Of a stretch of 64,000 nt of DNA, positions 61,901 to 64,000 are shown piece by piece. Position 1 is the first letter of the stretch; each line of letters opens with the position of its first letter. The notes below the pieces were generated by a model. That model did not search any database and was not told the DNA's origin. It was given only the letters and a program-made list of their open reading frames with translations. Origin of the DNA: Hoplostethus atlanticus (Eukaryota > Chordata > Actinopteri > Trachichthyiformes > Trachichthyidae); the NCBI GenBank assembly GCA_034670405.1, contig JAXDDX010000013.1, forward strand, positions 5,358,001 through 5,422,000, in the 5' to 3' direction. The translations under genes were made by a program, and so were the position numbers.

Positions 61901-64000
61901 TGTGTGTGGGGAATCTTTCCAAGCTTGGTGGTAAAACACCCACATCTAAAGTTTATTGATTAATTTTGTTTTACTATTTTACAGCCCAAAATGGTTTTAA
62001 CCAAAAAAAGAGTAGCAATACCGGTTGGCTGAGGCTGGTTGTCTGTTTATCATGCTGAATGTGCTTGCACAGTCACGCCTGTCAGTTATTGATACTTTGG
62101 CAATAGTTTCGGCCTTGATTGCCCTTGAGTGCATGTTGTTCAAGCTCGACAGCCATTGGAGGACGCTCTCTGTCCACATCACAAGCCTTCATCTTTATCA
62201 GAAGGACACCTAACAGCAACAGACACATTTACAATTAGCCTGCAGAGCAGAGGTCAAGCGCTGCCGCTCGCAGATGAGATTAGAGCGAGTCTCTCTCAAT
62301 CTGTCAGTCACACTGACGCTTCGAAGAACAAACACATACACACACACTTGCATGGAAAGTGATCACTATCGATGCATCTCAAAGCCTGTACTATGTGCAT
62401 CGACACATCGGCTGTACAAGCTTATACAAGCGTACACATGCATGCCCATACATGCACACAGACACTGGCACAGATACAGACACACACATCTTCACTCCTA
62501 TGCCGCAATCACTTCCAGTCACAATCAGTAGGAGAGAGGAAATAGTGTCTGGCTCTAAGATGTTTGCAGGATGCTGAAGGGCAATTTGGCTGAAATGACT
62601 GAGTTAGAAATCCATTTGGGAGAGCACGAGCAATATGCCAACATTGCAGTGTAGGAAGGAGCGCCTCTTGGTGAAGGGGTGTAATGTCACGTAATGTAAC
62701 ACGTCTCCTGGTGCGGGGGAAGAAAGAAAAGGTCCGGGATTAGACTTCCTCCGGTGTCGCCGTCCGCAGAAACAAGCGGCGGCGAGGTGCAACGGTGGAC
62801 ACGTAGAACTCCCTAGCAGAGAAATCAAACAATGAAAGTGCAGTACAGCATTATCCCCCCCCCCATCCCCAGGCAGAGGGAAGCAGATGGTGATTGATGG
62901 AGAAAGATATTGAATGTATCACACGGGCACTAGCATCAGATTACTCCTCGCTCTCATTCAACAACTACATCCTCTCAGTGTGCGGCGCTTCCCCCGTTCA
63001 TGTTTCAGCGAGTGTGAAAACTCAGCTTTGGACAGAACTGGCACTAGTAAGCATACTGTCTCTGAATTGCAGATATTTTAGGACGCATTCAAAATCAATC
63101 TGATGTTACCTTGTGCGTTTTCACTGTGTCAAGAACACCTTTGCAGCATTCCTTCGCGGCACCATAACTTGCTATGAAGTGCGATGTTATGGACGTGTCG
63201 CTTGTAAGCTATCGTACTTGCCAACCCTACCAATTATCCCCAACATGCTCACATATTTTGATCAAAATCTGCTCATTTACTGTATTTATGTACTATTATT
63301 GTACTATCGCTGCTGTTTCTGAAACAACAAAACACCAAAAGTGAATGCACCTTATTTTCATGGAATTTTCAAAGCCTGATTTAAGTTGCAAAGCTTTCTA
63401 CCCCAGCACGTTATTGCAAACTTGAATCAAAAAATGAAAGTACATGAATTGTTTTGGCTTTATGTGGTGTCATCTTGCCATCCATTTTGCCATCATTTTT
63501 TTTAACTGGTAATGTTTAAAACTGATGCTATTCATCAGATCTGCAAGGCTGGAGATTTAGGCTGCTGGCAAAATGAGCAACCTGGCAGGATGACCATGTT
63601 ACCAGGTTAAGATAACCAGAAATGAAACAAATACAAAATTACAACAAAGTCAACTCCTCCACTATGGGTCAGACCAAAGAAAACCAACTGTAAGGTGTGA
63701 TTATTACACCCTTACACCATATTACTAACGACGGGCTTGGTGCAGTGTGATCAGGGAGGCAAGTGGATCATGTGATGTGTTTTTTCACTCTCAACATGTT
63801 ACTGTAAGTTCCTGTCAGGCGCGGGGGTTAGAGTCCCAGGGCTGCCACTGTAGCAACGGCTGTTCGCTGCTGGAGGAAGCTGTTGACTCATGTTAGTTCA
63901 CATCTTCAGTGACCCAGACAAAGTGACTCTGTTTTGGAGGGAATACATAATTGCTCCTCCGCAGGTAAATACGTGGAGGCTGGCGGTCAGGGCTGGCGGC
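58981..64000 (+). other. tmem178b: tmem178b intron 1, last part of window
   Basis: No exon 2 of tmem178b was found. Mostly unique DNA with a CA-rich patch (62330-62490) and a C-run (62855-62864). Confidence 0.4.
59281..59300. repeat. poly-G tract
   Basis: A near-continuous run of G, able in principle to form a G-quadruplex. Confidence 0.85.

Overview
The window is a piece of a ray-finned (teleost) fish chromosome. The evidence is intron-rich genes with GT/AG boundaries, proteins that read as vertebrate orthologues, abundant (CA)n and (TAG)n microsatellites, and many short TIR or fold-back repeats of the kind fish genomes carry. It contains no bacterial, plasmid or viral gene set, no CRISPR array, and no rRNA or tRNA gene that I could see. 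The species cannot be named from the sequence alone.

Three protein genes are supported, in the same order as in human 7q34 (BRAF, MRPS33, TMEM178B). (1) braf lies on the minus strand from the start codon at 25225 to the stop at 5333. I could place 19 coding exons that join without a frame error into a 781-residue RAF kinase, and an alternative 40-codon exon (13986-14105) matching the known mammalian/avian B-Raf exon 9b/10. The last exon (5333-5355) gives the EFSAFK C-terminus of the BRAF-X1 type. If exon 18 is not spliced, the frame runs into a (CA)n microsatellite and adds a His-Thr tail. (2) mrps33 lies on the minus strand from 27787 to 26757: two coding exons, 106 residues (mitochondrial ribosomal protein mS33), plus a probable noncoding first exon ending at 28312 and a housekeeping-type promoter near 28500-28575. 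(3) tmem178b lies on the plus strand. Only its first coding exon (34078-34459) is present, and everything from 34460 to 64000 appears to be its first intron.

Layout: 1-5332 is sequence downstream of the braf stop (3' UTR plus repeats); 5333-25225 braf; 25226-26756 a short spacer with the braf promoter region and a TIR repeat; 26757-28450 mrps33; 28576-33690 intergenic, AT-rich and repeat-bearing, with a long (TAG)n tract and one unassigned exon-like stretch (33340-33450); 33690-34459 GC-rich promoter, leader and exon 1 of tmem178b; 34460-64000 intronic DNA holding a 45-bp minisatellite (43661-44295), a broken Tc1-like transposase (about 42560-42885), several hAT-like or fold-back elements, a perfect 31-bp hairpin (38803-38869), and long stretches of unique-looking DNA that may hold regulatory elements.

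The genes do not form one pathway: Braf is a RAS-MAPK kinase, Mrps33 a mitoribosome subunit, and Tmem178b a four-pass membrane protein. I found no clearly undescribed biological system. The most rewarding points are the two braf alternative-splicing arrangements, the perfect hairpin, the large fold-back in braf intron 1, the minisatellite with higher-order structure, and the unassigned exon-like segment upstream of tmem178b.
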